From Alloprevotella sp. (GTDB lineage: Bacteria > Bacteroidota > Bacteroidia > Bacteroidales > Muribaculaceae): a DNA stretch of 64,000 bases. The stretch covers positions 1 through 64,000 of the forward strand of contig JAMPIE010000005.1 in the NCBI GenBank assembly GCA_023663135.1, in the 5' to 3' direction. The number at the start of each line of letters is the position of its first letter. Within the stretch, counting starts at the first letter, position 1. The translations under genes were made by a program, and so were the position numbers. Below, piece after piece: positions 53,620 to 62,479 of this stretch. The notes beneath the pieces were generated by a model. That model searched no databases, was not told the DNA's origin, and saw only the letters and a program-made list of their open reading frames with translations.

Positions 53620-54468
53620 GCTTCCACGCTCAAAAGCGTCGATGAAGCTCCCGGGAGTAACATTGACTATCCTCACCCCCCGCCGGCGTGCATAGCGCTC
53701 TATCTCAAAGTAGCTCCTGAAGGCCACGTAAAAGCTATAGACCACCTCATGGAGCCTCACCCCCTTGTAGACCTGCGTCACACGAGCTTTCTCAGCCTCG
53801 CTTTCTGCGTAGAAATGGGGCTGGACACTCACCACCTCATTCCGATCATTCACCTCAAGAGTCTTCATCCACGAATGGTCGGCCCCGGCCACATACACCC
53901 TCTTAAACCCAAGCCAAATGGCTATCATTAGCGACGGTATCATGACGTTGCGCGGCCTCGGCATCCCGAGCCTATAGTCATAAGCAAAGTCTTTCGCGGC
54001 GTCAAGACCTTCCACCGCCGTCATATTGAATGCCCTGACGGTGACATGGCTGTTACCCCCGGTAAATCGCCGCGCAGCCTCAACAGCCACGCGAGGCACG
54101 TAGAGGGTCATCCCCCAATCTACTCTCCCCAAAGCCCGGCAAAGACGCTCCACTGCTTCCCCTCCATTCCCCTCAAAGAAATGAGGATCGGCAAGCACAT
54201 AATATGCAGGCCTCAACACAAAGAAATCATCTGTCAACGCAAAAAAATTGACGGCCAACAGCGCTCCGCTGCATAGCGCCTCGGGCGCTGAGTCTATTGT
54301 CGCTCGGAGCGACGGCCCGTTGCCGAGCACCACCAATGGCCGCCCCTGCGCCGCCTCCGGCGCCCGACCGATTTCCACTCTGCGGCTACCCAGAGCCATC
54401 TTAGCCATACTCTTGGCCGTCGAGCCTATCTGGCTCAAAAGCCTCCCGGCCTTCTCTGCTGCTGACAT
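53614..54468 (-). CDS. Putative DUF115/GT42-like glycosyltransferase
   Basis: The 284-residue protein has a Rossmann-like N-terminal segment LVVLGNGPSLRATID, then LLAVNFFALTDDFFVLRPAYYVLADPHFF, and IAIWLGFKRVYVAGADHSWMK. The GNGPSL motif with a following Asn-Phe and Tyr-x-x-x-Asp-Pro is shared by DUF115 proteins and bacterial sialyltransferases of family GT42, so a role in capsule or LPS decoration is plausible. Donor and acceptor cannot be predicted. It is a single gene with its own promoter. Confidence 0.65.
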   Translation of the reverse strand: MSAAEKAGRLLSQIGSTAKSMAKMALGSRRVEIGRAPEAAQGRPLVVLGNGPSLRATIDSAPEALCSGALLAVNFFALTDDFFVLRPAYYVLADPHFFEGNGGEAVERLCRALGRVDWGMTLYVPRVAVEAARRFTGGNSHVTVRAFNMTAVEGLDAAKDFAYDYRLGMPRPRNVMIPSLMIAIWLGFKRVYVAGADHSWMKTLEVNDRNEVVSVQPHFYAESEAEKARVTQVYKGVRLHEVVYSFYVAFRSYFEIERYARRRGVRIVNVTPGSFIDAFERGSL

Positions 54469-54491
54469 ACCTTATTGATTGATTTATCGCG

Positions 54492-54530
54492 CAAAGGTAC
54501 ACAAAAATCGCGATTTTTTGCTTACCTTTG
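54492..54530. promoter_or_regulatory. Palindromic divergent promoter between the glycosyltransferase-like gene and typA
   Basis: TACCTTTG occurs on the minus strand at 54492-54499 and on the plus strand at 54523-54530, flanking the perfect palindrome AAAAATCGCGATTTTT (54503-54518). The whole 39-bp element is nearly symmetrical and should drive both genes. Confidence 0.75.
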
Positions 54531-54600
54531 TGCCATTATCCCGGGCCGATGACATCCATCACCCTCCGCCAATAGATACAATCATTTGACATACACCGCG

Positions 54601-56403
54601 ATGCAAAATATCCGCAACATTGCCATAATCGCCCACGTTGACCATGGCAAGACCACCCTGGTTGACAAAATGCTTCAAGCCGGACACCTCTTCCGCGACA
54701 ATCAGGCCACAGGTGAGCTTATCCTCGACAACAACGACCTGGAGCGCGAGAGGGGCATCACCATCCTCTCCAAAAATGTCTCCATCAACTATCGCGGTAA
54801 CAAGATTAACATCATCGACACTCCCGGCCACGCCGACTTCGGCGGCGAGGTGGAGCGTGTGCTCAACATGGCCGACGGTTGTCTCCTCCTCGTCGATGCC
54901 TTTGAGGGACCTATGCCTCAGACCCGCTTCGTCCTCCAAAAGGCTCTCCAAATGGGCCTCAAGCCGGTAGTCGTCATCAATAAGGTCGACAAGCCCAACT
55001 GCCGTCCCGACGAGGTGCAAGAGATGGTCTTTGACCTAATGTTTAACCTCGACGCCACCGAAGACCAGCTCGACTTCCCCACCGTCTACGGCTCAGCAAA
55101 GCAAGGATGGATGAGCCTCGACTGGCACAAGCCCACCGACAACATCACCGCCGTCCTCGACACCATCATCGACACCATCCCCGCACCGGCCACCCTCGAA
55201 GGTCCGGCACAGATGGTCATCACCTCGCTCGACTTCTCGTCATACGTGGGCCGTATCGCAATCGGACGTGTCCACCGAGGCACCATCCGCGAAGGCATGG
55301 ACATAGCCCTAATGAAACGCGATGGCTCCATATCAAAGCAGCGCATCAAGGAACTCCACACCTTTGAAGGCATGGGGCGCAAAAAAGTCCAAAGCGTCGA
55401 CAGCGGCGACATCTGCGCCATCGTTGGACTCGACGACTTCGAAATTGGCGACACCGTGGCCGACCTCGCCACCCCAGAAGCCCTCCCTCGCATCGCCATC
55501 GACGAGCCCACGATGTCAATGACCTTCACCATCAACGACTCCCCATTCTTTGGCCGCGACGGCAAATATGTCACATCTCGACATATCGGCGACCGTCTCA
55601 CCCGCGAGCTCGACCGCAATCTCGCCCTGCGCGTGGAGCGCAAGCTCGACGCCGACGGCGTCTGGACCGTCTTTGGACGTGGTGTCCTCCATCTATCCGT
55701 CCTCATCGAGACCATGCGACGCGAAGGCTATGAGCTACAAGTAGGCCAGCCACAGGTCATCATCAAAGAGATCGACGGCGTCAAATGCGAGCCCGTAGAG
55801 CTCCTCACCATCAACGTTCCCGAAGAATACTCCTCCAAGATGATCGACATGGTCACCCGACGTAAAGGCGACCTCACTGCCATGTCAACTCAAAACGACC
55901 GAGTGCAGCTTGAGTTCAACATCCCCTCCCGCGGCATCATCGGCCTCCGCAACAATGTGCTCACCGCCTCCGCCGGCGAAGCCATCATGGCCCACCGCTT
56001 CCTCGAATACCAGCCCTGGAAAGGCGACATCGAGCGTCGCACCAACGGCTCACTCATAGCCATGGAAGCCGGGACAGCCTACGCCTACGCCATCGACAAG
56101 CTCCAAGACCGCGGACGCTTCTTCATCTTCCCGCAAGAAGAAGTATATGCCGGACAGGTAGTCGGCGAGAGCGCCAAAGACAAAGACATCGTCATCAACG
56201 TCACCAAGTCAAAGAAGCTCACCAACATGCGTGCCTCAGGTGCCGACGACAAAGCCAAGATTGTGCCTCCCGTTGTCTTCTCCCTCGAAGAAGCCCTCGA
56301 ATACATCAAAGAAGACGAATACGTCGAAGTGACACCCCACCACATCCGCCTCCGCAAAATCATCCTCGACGACCTCGAGCGCAAACGCGCCAACCGCGAC
56401 TAA
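54601..56403 (+). CDS. typA: Translational GTPase TypA/BipA
   Basis: TypA is a ribosome-associated GTPase involved in 50S assembly and stress adaptation. The 600-residue protein has G1 [14 protein letters not shown]2 ERGITI, G3 [17 protein letters not shown]4 NKVD and G5 GSAKQG, followed by EF-G-like domains and the C-terminal TypA domain ([50 protein letters not shown]). The ATG at 54601 is preferred over an in-frame TTG at 54586. Confidence 0.97.
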   Translation: MQNIRNIAIIAHVDHGKTTLVDKMLQAGHLFRDNQATGELILDNNDLERERGITILSKNVSINYRGNKINIIDTPGHADFGGEVERVLNMADGCLLLVDAFEGPMPQTRFVLQKALQMGLKPVVVINKVDKPNCRPDEVQEMVFDLMFNLDATEDQLDFPTVYGSAKQGWMSLDWHKPTDNITAVLDTIIDTIPAPATLEGPAQMVITSLDFSSYVGRIAIGRVHRGTIREGMDIALMKRDGSISKQRIKELHTFEGMGRKKVQSVDSGDICAIVGLDDFEIGDTVADLATPEALPRIAIDEPTMSMTFTINDSPFFGRDGKYVTSRHIGDRLTRELDRNLALRVERKLDADGVWTVFGRGVLHLSVLIETMRREGYELQVGQPQVIIKEIDGVKCEPVELLTINVPEEYSSKMIDMVTRRKGDLTAMSTQNDRVQLEFNIPSRGIIGLRNNVLTASAGEAIMAHRFLEYQPWKGDIERRTNGSLIAMEAGTAYAYAIDKLQDRGRFFIFPQEEVYAGQVVGESAKDKDIVINVTKSKKLTNMRASGADDKAKIVPPVVFSLEEALEYIKEDEYVEVTPHHIRLRKIILDDLERKRANRD

Positions 56404-56411
56404 CCTTTTTC

Positions 56412-57401
56412 TCACTCTCTTACGCCATCGGCCTCGGCTTCGTCTGGAGCCGAGGCCATGGCGTCTTTGTCGTAGCGGTCATAGGCGTCGACGATGCGCT
56501 GCACCAGCGGGTGGCGCACTATGTCTTTGCGGTCATAGTCCACTCGGCCTATCCCCGGCACTCCCTTCAATACTTTCAAGACATGGATGAGGCCTGAAGG
56601 GATGGATCGCGGCAAGTCTATCTGCGTCACGTCGCCCGTCACTATCATCTTGCCATTCATGCCCAAGCGCGTCAAAAACATCTTAATCTGGTGGGTGGTG
56701 GTATTCTGGGCTTCGTCGAGCACTATAACCGCATCGTTGAGTGTGCGCCCGCGCATAAAGGCCAGCGGAGCTATCTGTATCACTCCCGTCTCCATATACT
56801 CCTTAAGCTTGGCTTGTGGGATCATATCCTCCAAAGCGTCATAGAGCGGCTGCAGATAGGGATCTATCTTGTCTTTCATGTCGCCGGGAAGAAAGCCGAG
56901 CTTCTCGCCAGCCTCCACAGCCGGGCGCGACAAAATGATGCGTCTCACCTCCTTATTTTTCAGTGCCCTTACAGCCAAAGCTATGGCTATATAAGTCTTG
57001 CCCGTGCCTGCCGGGCCGAGGGCAAAGGTAAGGTCGTTGGTATTAAACGACTCCACCATGCGGTGTTGGTTGGCGTTGCGAGCCGAGATGGGCTTGCCGT
57101 TGATGCCAAAGATAATCATGCCGTCGTGGGCCTTCGCCTCCTTGGGGGTCTCCCCGCGGGCAGCCTCTATGATGGCATCCTCCGTCAATGAGTTGTGGCG
57201 CGAGCAATATTCCTCCATGCGTCTTATGGCCAGCTCAAACTCAGCCGTCTCCCCTTCCTCGCCTATCACCTTTATCACCTGACCGCGAGCCGCTATGCGA
57301 AGCTTGGGGAAGAGATTGCGGATAAGCTGCATGTTGGCGTTATTGACACCATAGAAGGAAGCCGGGTCGGCTGAGTCGATGATCACGAGACGCTCTATCA
57401 T
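56412..57401 (-). CDS. phoH: PhoH-family ATPase
   Basis: PhoH-like proteins are cytoplasmic P-loop ATPases probably acting on RNA. The 329-residue protein has an N-terminal RNA-binding-like region (about 1-100) and the ATPase core with Walker A GPAGTGKT, SRPAVEAGEKLGFLPGDM, Walker B VIVLDEAQNTT, and VTGDVTQIDLP. Its stop lies 8 bp from the typA stop, with no terminator between the convergent genes. The exact role is not established. Confidence 0.93.
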   Translation of the reverse strand: MIERLVIIDSADPASFYGVNNANMQLIRNLFPKLRIAARGQVIKVIGEEGETAEFELAIRRMEEYCSRHNSLTEDAIIEAARGETPKEAKAHDGMIIFGINGKPISARNANQHRMVESFNTNDLTFALGPAGTGKTYIAIALAVRALKNKEVRRIILSRPAVEAGEKLGFLPGDMKDKIDPYLQPLYDALEDMIPQAKLKEYMETGVIQIAPLAFMRGRTLNDAVIVLDEAQNTTTHQIKMFLTRLGMNGKMIVTGDVTQIDLPRSIPSGLIHVLKVLKGVPGIGRVDYDRKDIVRHPLVQRIVDAYDRYDKDAMASAPDEAEADGVRE

Positions 57402-57448
57402 ATACTTGACGGTGATGGATGGAGGTTATCTTTTATTTTTATAATGCG

Positions 57449-57456
57449 CAAAGTTA
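57449..57456 (-). promoter_or_regulatory. -7 box for phoH
   Basis: The minus strand reads TAACTTTG, about 48 nt upstream of the phoH ATG. Confidence 0.6.
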
Positions 57457-57519
57457 AGTTAAGTTTAGCGCAAGGTGAAATTTTATCCCCTTTTTTATCC
57501 TCCTTTTCTTTTTTATCCC

Positions 57520-57527
57520 TACATTTG
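57520..57527 (+). promoter_or_regulatory. -7 box for the small-protein/cyclophilin/M16/trmN6 unit
   Basis: TACATTTG lies 26 nt upstream of the ATG at 57554. Three copies of TTTTATCC occupy 57481-57519, just upstream. Confidence 0.65.
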
Positions 57528-57553
57528 CACAATACATTCCTCAGATAACTCTT

Positions 57554-57931
57554 ATGGACGATGCTTTAAAAAAGTGTATGGCCTCCGACTGTGATGGCCT
57601 CCTCACTTATGAATATATAGCCAATCACATCGGGCAATGCGCCGACGAAATGCCTGCTTTGGTCGATAATATGATACGCGTCGACCTGACCGGCCAGTTT
57701 CTGGTGAGCGCAGCCCGATATCTCGCCGCCATCGACCGTCAGGCCTACGATGACGAAATTAATCGCCTCGTGGCTGCCGCCATCGACCGCGACCGCGAGC
57801 GCCGTTTCATCGCCGACCTCCTCCCCTCCCTTTGGGGCGACGACTATGCCGACCGAGCCAATGAGCTATCGGCTGCCGACAATAACTTCCGCCGCATCTA
57901 CAAGCGTATTGTCCCATCCTCCCCTATCTGA
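57554..57931 (+). CDS. Hypothetical all-helical protein upstream of the cyclophilin gene
   Basis: The 125-residue product is acidic and helical, with no signal peptide, membrane segment or recognised motif. The N-terminal half contains CDGLLTYEYIANHIGQC and the C-terminal half FIADLLPSLWGDDYADRANEL. Codon use and a well-placed -7 box support a real gene. It is followed after 19 bp by the cyclophilin gene. I do not assign a function. Confidence 0.7.
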   Translation: MDDALKKCMASDCDGLLTYEYIANHIGQCADEMPALVDNMIRVDLTGQFLVSAARYLAAIDRQAYDDEINRLVAAAIDRDRERRFIADLLPSLWGDDYADRANELSAADNNFRRIYKRIVPSSPI

Positions 57932-57950
57932 CCCCTCACTTCCTTTTACA

Positions 57951-58838
57951 ATGACCTCACTTCGCAACGCCGCTTTAGCCGCCATCTTGCTGCCGGCGGC
58001 AGTCTTTGCAGTCAATCAAGCACCCTCAGCTATGGACCATAACACCACCCCCCTCGTCAACGAATCCATTGCCCCCAAGGAAGATGTCATCGTAGAGATG
58101 AACACCTCCATGGGCCCCGTCAAGCTCCTCCTTTACGGCGACACCCCCCGTCATCTCGACAATTTTGTCAAGCTCGCCTCCGAGGGCTTCTATGATGGCC
58201 TCCTTTTCCATCGCGTCATCAACGAATTTATGGTGCAAGGCGGCGACCCCGACTCGCGAAATGCCTCTTCGGGCGCACGTCTCGGTGCCGGCGATGTAGA
58301 CTATCAGATCGATGCTGAGATTGTCTATCCTCGTCATTTCCACAAGCGCGGCGCTCTGGCCGCTGCCCGTCAGGGCGACTCGGTCAACCCGGAAAAGAAG
58401 TCGAGCGGCTCGCAGTTTTATATCGTCACAGGCAAGACCTACACCGATGCACAGCTCGATCAGATGGAGCAGCGTCTCAACCTCAATAAGCAAAAGGAGA
58501 TCTTTGACTCGCTGGTCTCGGCCCGGCATGACTCCATCATGGCTATGAGGCGCAATCGCGACCAGGCCGCCCTTCAGGCCCTCCAAGAGAAGCTCGTGGC
58601 TCAAAGCGCCGAGGAGCTCGCCAAAGCCCCGGTGAAGTTCACCCCCGAGCAACGCGAGGCCTACACCACCGTCGGAGGCACTCCCCACCTCGACAACGCC
58701 TATACCGTCTATGGCGAGGTGATTGAGGGCATGGATGTCATCGATGCCATCCAGAAGGCCGAGACCGACCCCTCCGACCGACCCCTCTCCGACATCCGCA
58801 TCCTATCCATGAAGGTTGAAGGCCCGGCCAAGAAATGA
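57951..58838 (+). CDS. Secreted cyclophilin-type peptidyl-prolyl isomerase with a helical insertion
   Basis: The 295-residue protein has a signal peptide (ALAAILLPAAVFA) and a cyclophilin fold: GPVKLLLYGDTPRHLDNFVKLA, the active-site block FHRVINEFMVQGGDP (86-100), and SSGSQFYIVTGK (151-162). Residues about 162-232 are a charged, helix-forming insertion (LDQMEQRLNLNKQKEIFDSL ... RRNRDQAALQALQEKL) before the last strands (HLDNAYTVYGEVIEGMDVID). It likely folds proteins in the periplasm. I chose the ATG at 57951, which opens the signal peptide. Its stop overlaps the M16 peptidase start by 4 bp. Confidence 0.92.
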   Translation: MTSLRNAALAAILLPAAVFAVNQAPSAMDHNTTPLVNESIAPKEDVIVEMNTSMGPVKLLLYGDTPRHLDNFVKLASEGFYDGLLFHRVINEFMVQGGDPDSRNASSGARLGAGDVDYQIDAEIVYPRHFHKRGALAAARQGDSVNPEKKSSGSQFYIVTGKTYTDAQLDQMEQRLNLNKQKEIFDSLVSARHDSIMAMRRNRDQAALQALQEKLVAQSAEELAKAPVKFTPEQREAYTTVGGTPHLDNAYTVYGEVIEGMDVIDAIQKAETDPSDRPLSDIRILSMKVEGPAKK

Positions 58839-60082
58839 CTGAAATACATCGGGCTACCCTTGCCAACGGACTTAAGGTTCTCGTCCACCCCGACCGCAAC
58901 ACGTCGATGGTGGTCCTTGACACTCTTTATAATGTAGGGTCGCGCGACGAGTCACCCATCCACACCGGCATGGCTCACCTCTTTGAGCACCTAATGTTTG
59001 GCGGTTCAGCCAATGTCCCCGACTTTGACCGTGCCGTGGAGCATGCCGGAGGCATCAACAATGCCTGGACCTCTGAAGACTTCACCAACTTCTACACTGT
59101 GATGCCTGCCCAAAACGTCGAGACAGCGTTCTGGGTCGAAAGCGACCGCATGCTCGCGCCTAACCTCGATGCCCATTCGCTCGACATCCAGCGCAAGGTG
59201 GTCATTGAGGAATTTAAGCAGACTTGCCTCAACACCCCCTATGGCGACGTGAGACACCATCTTCTCGCCCTGGCCTACCGTTCCCACCCCTACCGATGGC
59301 CCACTCTCGGCATCTCCCCCGACCACGTTGCAGCCGCCACAGAGGAGGATGTCCGCGCCTTCTTCAACTCCCACTACGCCCCAAACAACGCCATTCTATC
59401 CATCTCCGGAAACATTGAGCCCTCTCGCGCCTTTGACCTCGCCGAAAAATATTATGGCGACATCCAAAAGCGAGCGATTGCCCCTCGCACTTACCTGCCT
59501 GAGCCCCCTGTCACTGAGCCGCGCCGACTGACGGTTCACGGCGATGTGCCCCACACCGCCATCGTCATCGCCTTCCATATGGCCCCTGTAACATCGCCCG
59601 ACTATGTGGTGACCGACATCATCTCCGACATCCTCGCCAACGGCCAATCAAGCCGCCTCATCACCGAGGTGGTGATCCCCGATAATGTGGTCTCTTCGGC
59701 CGCCGCCAGCATCTCCGGCAATCAAGAGACCGGCCTATTGCTCGTTCAAGCCATCCTCAAAGAGTCTACGCCCCAGGCTGTGACCCAAGCCGAGGAGCTC
59801 ATATGGCAGCAGCTCCACCGCCTGGCTCAGGAGGAGCCCGACCCCATGGAGCTCAAGAGATGCACCGCTCGATATGCCGCCAACATAGCCTTCGACCAGA
59901 TGAAATACAAGAGCATTGCCGAAGAAATTGCTATCGCCGAGCTCAACGGCATCGACATCGACTCTCGCATTGACCGCTACCGCGCCGTCTCCCCGGCTCG
60001 CATCCGCCAGGTGGCCTCGTCCATCCTACGCCCCGAGAAGTCCATCACCCTCATCTACGCGCCAAACGGCTCCTCTTTATAA
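58835..60082 (+). CDS. M16-family zinc metallopeptidase
   Basis: The 415-residue protein has the inverted zinc motif HLFEH (H48, E51, H52) in HTGMAHLFEHLMFGG and a downstream glutamate ligand at 125-126 (VVIEEFKQT). The two-lobed M16 architecture is complete, with the second lobe from about 200. No signal peptide is seen, so it is probably cytoplasmic. It overlaps the cyclophilin gene by 4 bp and shares one base with the trmN6 start (TAATG). Confidence 0.93.
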   Translation: MTEIHRATLANGLKVLVHPDRNTSMVVLDTLYNVGSRDESPIHTGMAHLFEHLMFGGSANVPDFDRAVEHAGGINNAWTSEDFTNFYTVMPAQNVETAFWVESDRMLAPNLDAHSLDIQRKVVIEEFKQTCLNTPYGDVRHHLLALAYRSHPYRWPTLGISPDHVAAATEEDVRAFFNSHYAPNNAILSISGNIEPSRAFDLAEKYYGDIQKRAIAPRTYLPEPPVTEPRRLTVHGDVPHTAIVIAFHMAPVTSPDYVVTDIISDILANGQSSRLITEVVIPDNVVSSAAASISGNQETGLLLVQAILKESTPQAVTQAEELIWQQLHRLAQEEPDPMELKRCTARYAANIAFDQMKYKSIAEEIAIAELNGIDIDSRIDRYRAVSPARIRQVASSILRPEKSITLIYAPNGSSL

Positions 60083-60834
60083 TGGCCTCCGACATTCCGA
60101 TGGGCATCTTCCGCTTCAAGCAGTTTGAACTCAGCAACTCCTTATCGGCTCAGCGCATTGGCACTGACGGGGTGATTACCGGCGCCGCCGCCCCGATCAT
60201 TCCCGGCGAAGAGTCCATCATATGGGATGCCGGTGCCGGCACCGGCCTCATTGCCCTCATGATAGCCCAACGCGCCCCGATAGCTCACATCTTTGCCGTT
60301 GAACTCGACCCCGAGGCTGCCCTCGAGTGCCGAGCCAACGTCGTGGCCTCCCCATGGGCCTCCCGCATCGAGGTGGTCGAGGGCGATTTCGTCAAAATCG
60401 CCCCATCCCTTCCCGCCCCATCCCTCATCGTCTCCAACCCCCCATTTTTCACCACCGACACCAAGGCTCCCGACCCCCGTCGAGCCCTCGCTCGCCATGG
60501 CAATGGCTCCCTCTCGCCATCCACCCTTATAGCTTTGGCATCAATCCTCTTAGCCCCTTTCGGAAAACTATGCTTCATAGCCCCCTCCGACTGTGAAAAC
60601 GAGATAATACTTCAGGCGGTGATGTCGCGCATGGAGCCTGTGTCAATCATCGACATCGCCTCACGCGAGGGTCAAAGCCCCATCCGGCAACTATGGACCC
60701 TCATGCGCCGGGGTGAGACCCCGGCCGGCCCTGTAGTCCATACCCTCCTTGAGATCCACAAGGCCGACGCCTCACACCAATACACACCCCAATTCATCGA
60801 CCTCACTCACGAATTCTATATCAACCTCCCCTGA
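60082..60834 (+). CDS. trmN6: tRNA1(Val) (adenine-37-N6)-methyltransferase-like protein
   Basis: The 250-residue SAM enzyme starts IPMGIFRFKQFELSNSLSAQRIGTDGVITGA, the TrmN6/YfiC N terminus, then SAM motif I WDAGAGTGLIALMIAQR, an acidic residue binding ribose in FAVELDP, and the catalytic SNPPFF motif. The C-terminal part is also family-like. The start is translationally coupled to the M16 gene. Substrate tRNA is assumed from the E. coli protein. Confidence 0.92.
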   Translation: MASDIPMGIFRFKQFELSNSLSAQRIGTDGVITGAAAPIIPGEESIIWDAGAGTGLIALMIAQRAPIAHIFAVELDPEAALECRANVVASPWASRIEVVEGDFVKIAPSLPAPSLIVSNPPFFTTDTKAPDPRRALARHGNGSLSPSTLIALASILLAPFGKLCFIAPSDCENEIILQAVMSRMEPVSIIDIASREGQSPIRQLWTLMRRGETPAGPVVHTLLEIHKADASHQYTPQFIDLTHEFYINLP

Positions 60835-60891
60835 CACGATTTTTTTCTCTCCCCCCTATGTCAACCTGTCAAATATTTACATATCTTTGCA

Positions 60892-60899
60892 GTTAGTTT
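60892..60899 (+). promoter_or_regulatory. -7 box for mdh
   Basis: TATCTTTG, 33 nt upstream of the mdh ATG; no clear -33 TTTG. Confidence 0.6.
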
Positions 60900-60932
60900 A
60901 ACCCACACGAACCATTAACCAGAAAGTATATC

Positions 60933-61862
60933 ATGTCAAAAGTCACTGTTGTGGGCGCCGGAAACGTAGGCGCCACTTGTGCCAATGTGCTTGTCACTCA
61001 ACAAATTGCCGACGAGGTTGTCCTCATTGACATCAAGCCCGGTTTTGCCGAGGGCAAGGCCATGGACATCATGCAGACCGCCAATATCCTCCACCTCTCT
61101 ACCCGTCTTACCGGCGTCACCAACGACTACGAGAAGACCGCAGGCAGCGACATGGTGGTCATCACTTCAGGTATCCCCCGCAAGCCCGGCATGACCCGCG
61201 AGGAGCTCATCGGCGTCAACGCCGGCATCGTCAAGAGCGTCACCGAGAGCGTCCTCAAGCACTCCCCCAATGCCACCATCCTCTGCGTGGCCAACCCCAT
61301 GGACACCATGACCTACCTGATCCACAAAATCTCCGGTCTCCCCAAGAACAAGATCATCGGCATGGGCGGTGCCCTCGACAGTGCTCGCTTCAAATATTTC
61401 CTATCCCTCGCCCTCAACGCCAACGCCACTGAGGTCGAAGGAATCGTTATCGGCGGCCACGGCGACACCACCATGATCCCCCTAAAGCGCCTTGCTGCCT
61501 ATCGCGGTATCCCCGCTTCCTCAATCCTTCCTGCCGACCAGCTCGACAAAGTGGCTGCCGACACTATGGTGGGCGGCGCTACTCTCACCGGCCTCCTCGG
61601 CACTTCTGCCTGGATTGCCCCCGGTGCTGCTGCCGCCCAGTGTGTTGCCGCCGTCCTCGGCGACCAGAAGCGCCTCATCTCATGCTCTGCACTCCTCGAA
61701 GGCGAGTATGGCGAGAAAGATCTCTGCATCGGCGTCCCCTGCATCCTTGGCAAAGACGGCATCGAGAAGATCGTTGACCTCAACCTCAACGACGAAGAAA
61801 TGGCTCTCTTCCACAAGAGCGCCGAGGCTGTCCATAAGACAAACGCTGCCCTCCCCTGCTAA
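60933..61862 (+). CDS. mdh: Malate dehydrogenase (LDH-like type)
   Basis: Mdh interconverts malate and oxaloacetate with NAD, here probably in the reductive succinate pathway of an anaerobe. The 309-residue protein has VVGAGNVGATCANVL for NAD, an acidic residue after the second strand (VVLIDIKPG), the malate-specific arginines in SGIPRKPGMTREEL, CVANPMDTMTYL, and the catalytic His in VIGGHGDTTMIPL. The substrate-loop Arg supports malate rather than lactate. A thioredoxin-like lipoprotein gene follows 16 bp later. Confidence 0.96.
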   Translation: MSKVTVVGAGNVGATCANVLVTQQIADEVVLIDIKPGFAEGKAMDIMQTANILHLSTRLTGVTNDYEKTAGSDMVVITSGIPRKPGMTREELIGVNAGIVKSVTESVLKHSPNATILCVANPMDTMTYLIHKISGLPKNKIIGMGGALDSARFKYFLSLALNANATEVEGIVIGGHGDTTMIPLKRLAAYRGIPASSILPADQLDKVAADTMVGGATLTGLLGTSAWIAPGAAAAQCVAAVLGDQKRLISCSALLEGEYGEKDLCIGVPCILGKDGIEKIVDLNLNDEEMALFHKSAEAVHKTNAALPC

Positions 61863-61878
61863 ATCCTTCCCTGTCGTC

Positions 61879-62352
61879 ATGAACAAAGTTTTCTCCGGCA
61901 TGATGGCCTTAGCCTCTTTGGCCATCACTATGCTCCCGGCTTGTGCCGGCAGCCCCAAGAGCGACAAAGCTGCCGACGACACCGACTCTATTGCCGCTGT
62001 TGCTGTCGAAGCCGTCGAGTCGGGCAACCCCGTCATTGAGGTCCCCACAGGCACTCCCGACCTCAGCGCATATGCCGGCTCTCTCACCGTCATCGACTTC
62101 AACGCCGTATGGTGTGGCCCATGCCGTCAATATGCCCCCACATTCCACTCAGTGGCTAAGGAGATGGCCGGGAAAGCCACCTTCCTCTCCATCAACGTGG
62201 ACTCTTGCCACGCCATTGCCGAGAAATATGTGGGCCAGTTCATTCCGCAGACCACCGTCATCACCCCCTCCGGGCAGGTCTTCTCCAAGAGCGGTCAGCT
62301 CGAAAAGGAGACTCTCGTGGCCTTCATTGACTCCATCGCCTCGTCATTATAA
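61879..62352 (+). CDS. Thioredoxin-like lipoprotein
   Basis: The 157-residue product has a lipoprotein-type signal (ITMLPACAGS, lipid-modified Cys near residue 22), a short linker of about 35 residues, and a thioredoxin fold with active site VWCGPCRQY and cis-proline region FIPQTTVITPSG. It would be tethered to a membrane and act in the periplasm as a disulfide reductase. It is co-directional with mdh, with no obvious functional link. A strong terminator follows. Confidence 0.88.
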   Translation: MNKVFSGMMALASLAITMLPACAGSPKSDKAADDTDSIAAVAVEAVESGNPVIEVPTGTPDLSAYAGSLTVIDFNAVWCGPCRQYAPTFHSVAKEMAGKATFLSINVDSCHAIAEKYVGQFIPQTTVITPSGQVFSKSGQLEKETLVAFIDSIASSL

Positions 62353-62374
62353 GTTTACGACAATACCCCCTCCC

Positions 62375-62413
62375 ATCTCCGGCTCCTTCCACAAGGGGCC
62401 GGAGATTTTTTTT
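62375..62413 (+). terminator. Intrinsic terminator after the thioredoxin-like gene
   Basis: ATCTCCGGC pairs with GCCGGAGAT around a loop of about 13 nt, followed by eight T. Confidence 0.9.
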
Positions 62414-62479
62414 CATCCTCTTGTAACATTATGCCACTCTGGCGCGTCTTATATAAAAAACATCAACATCATCACCCGT

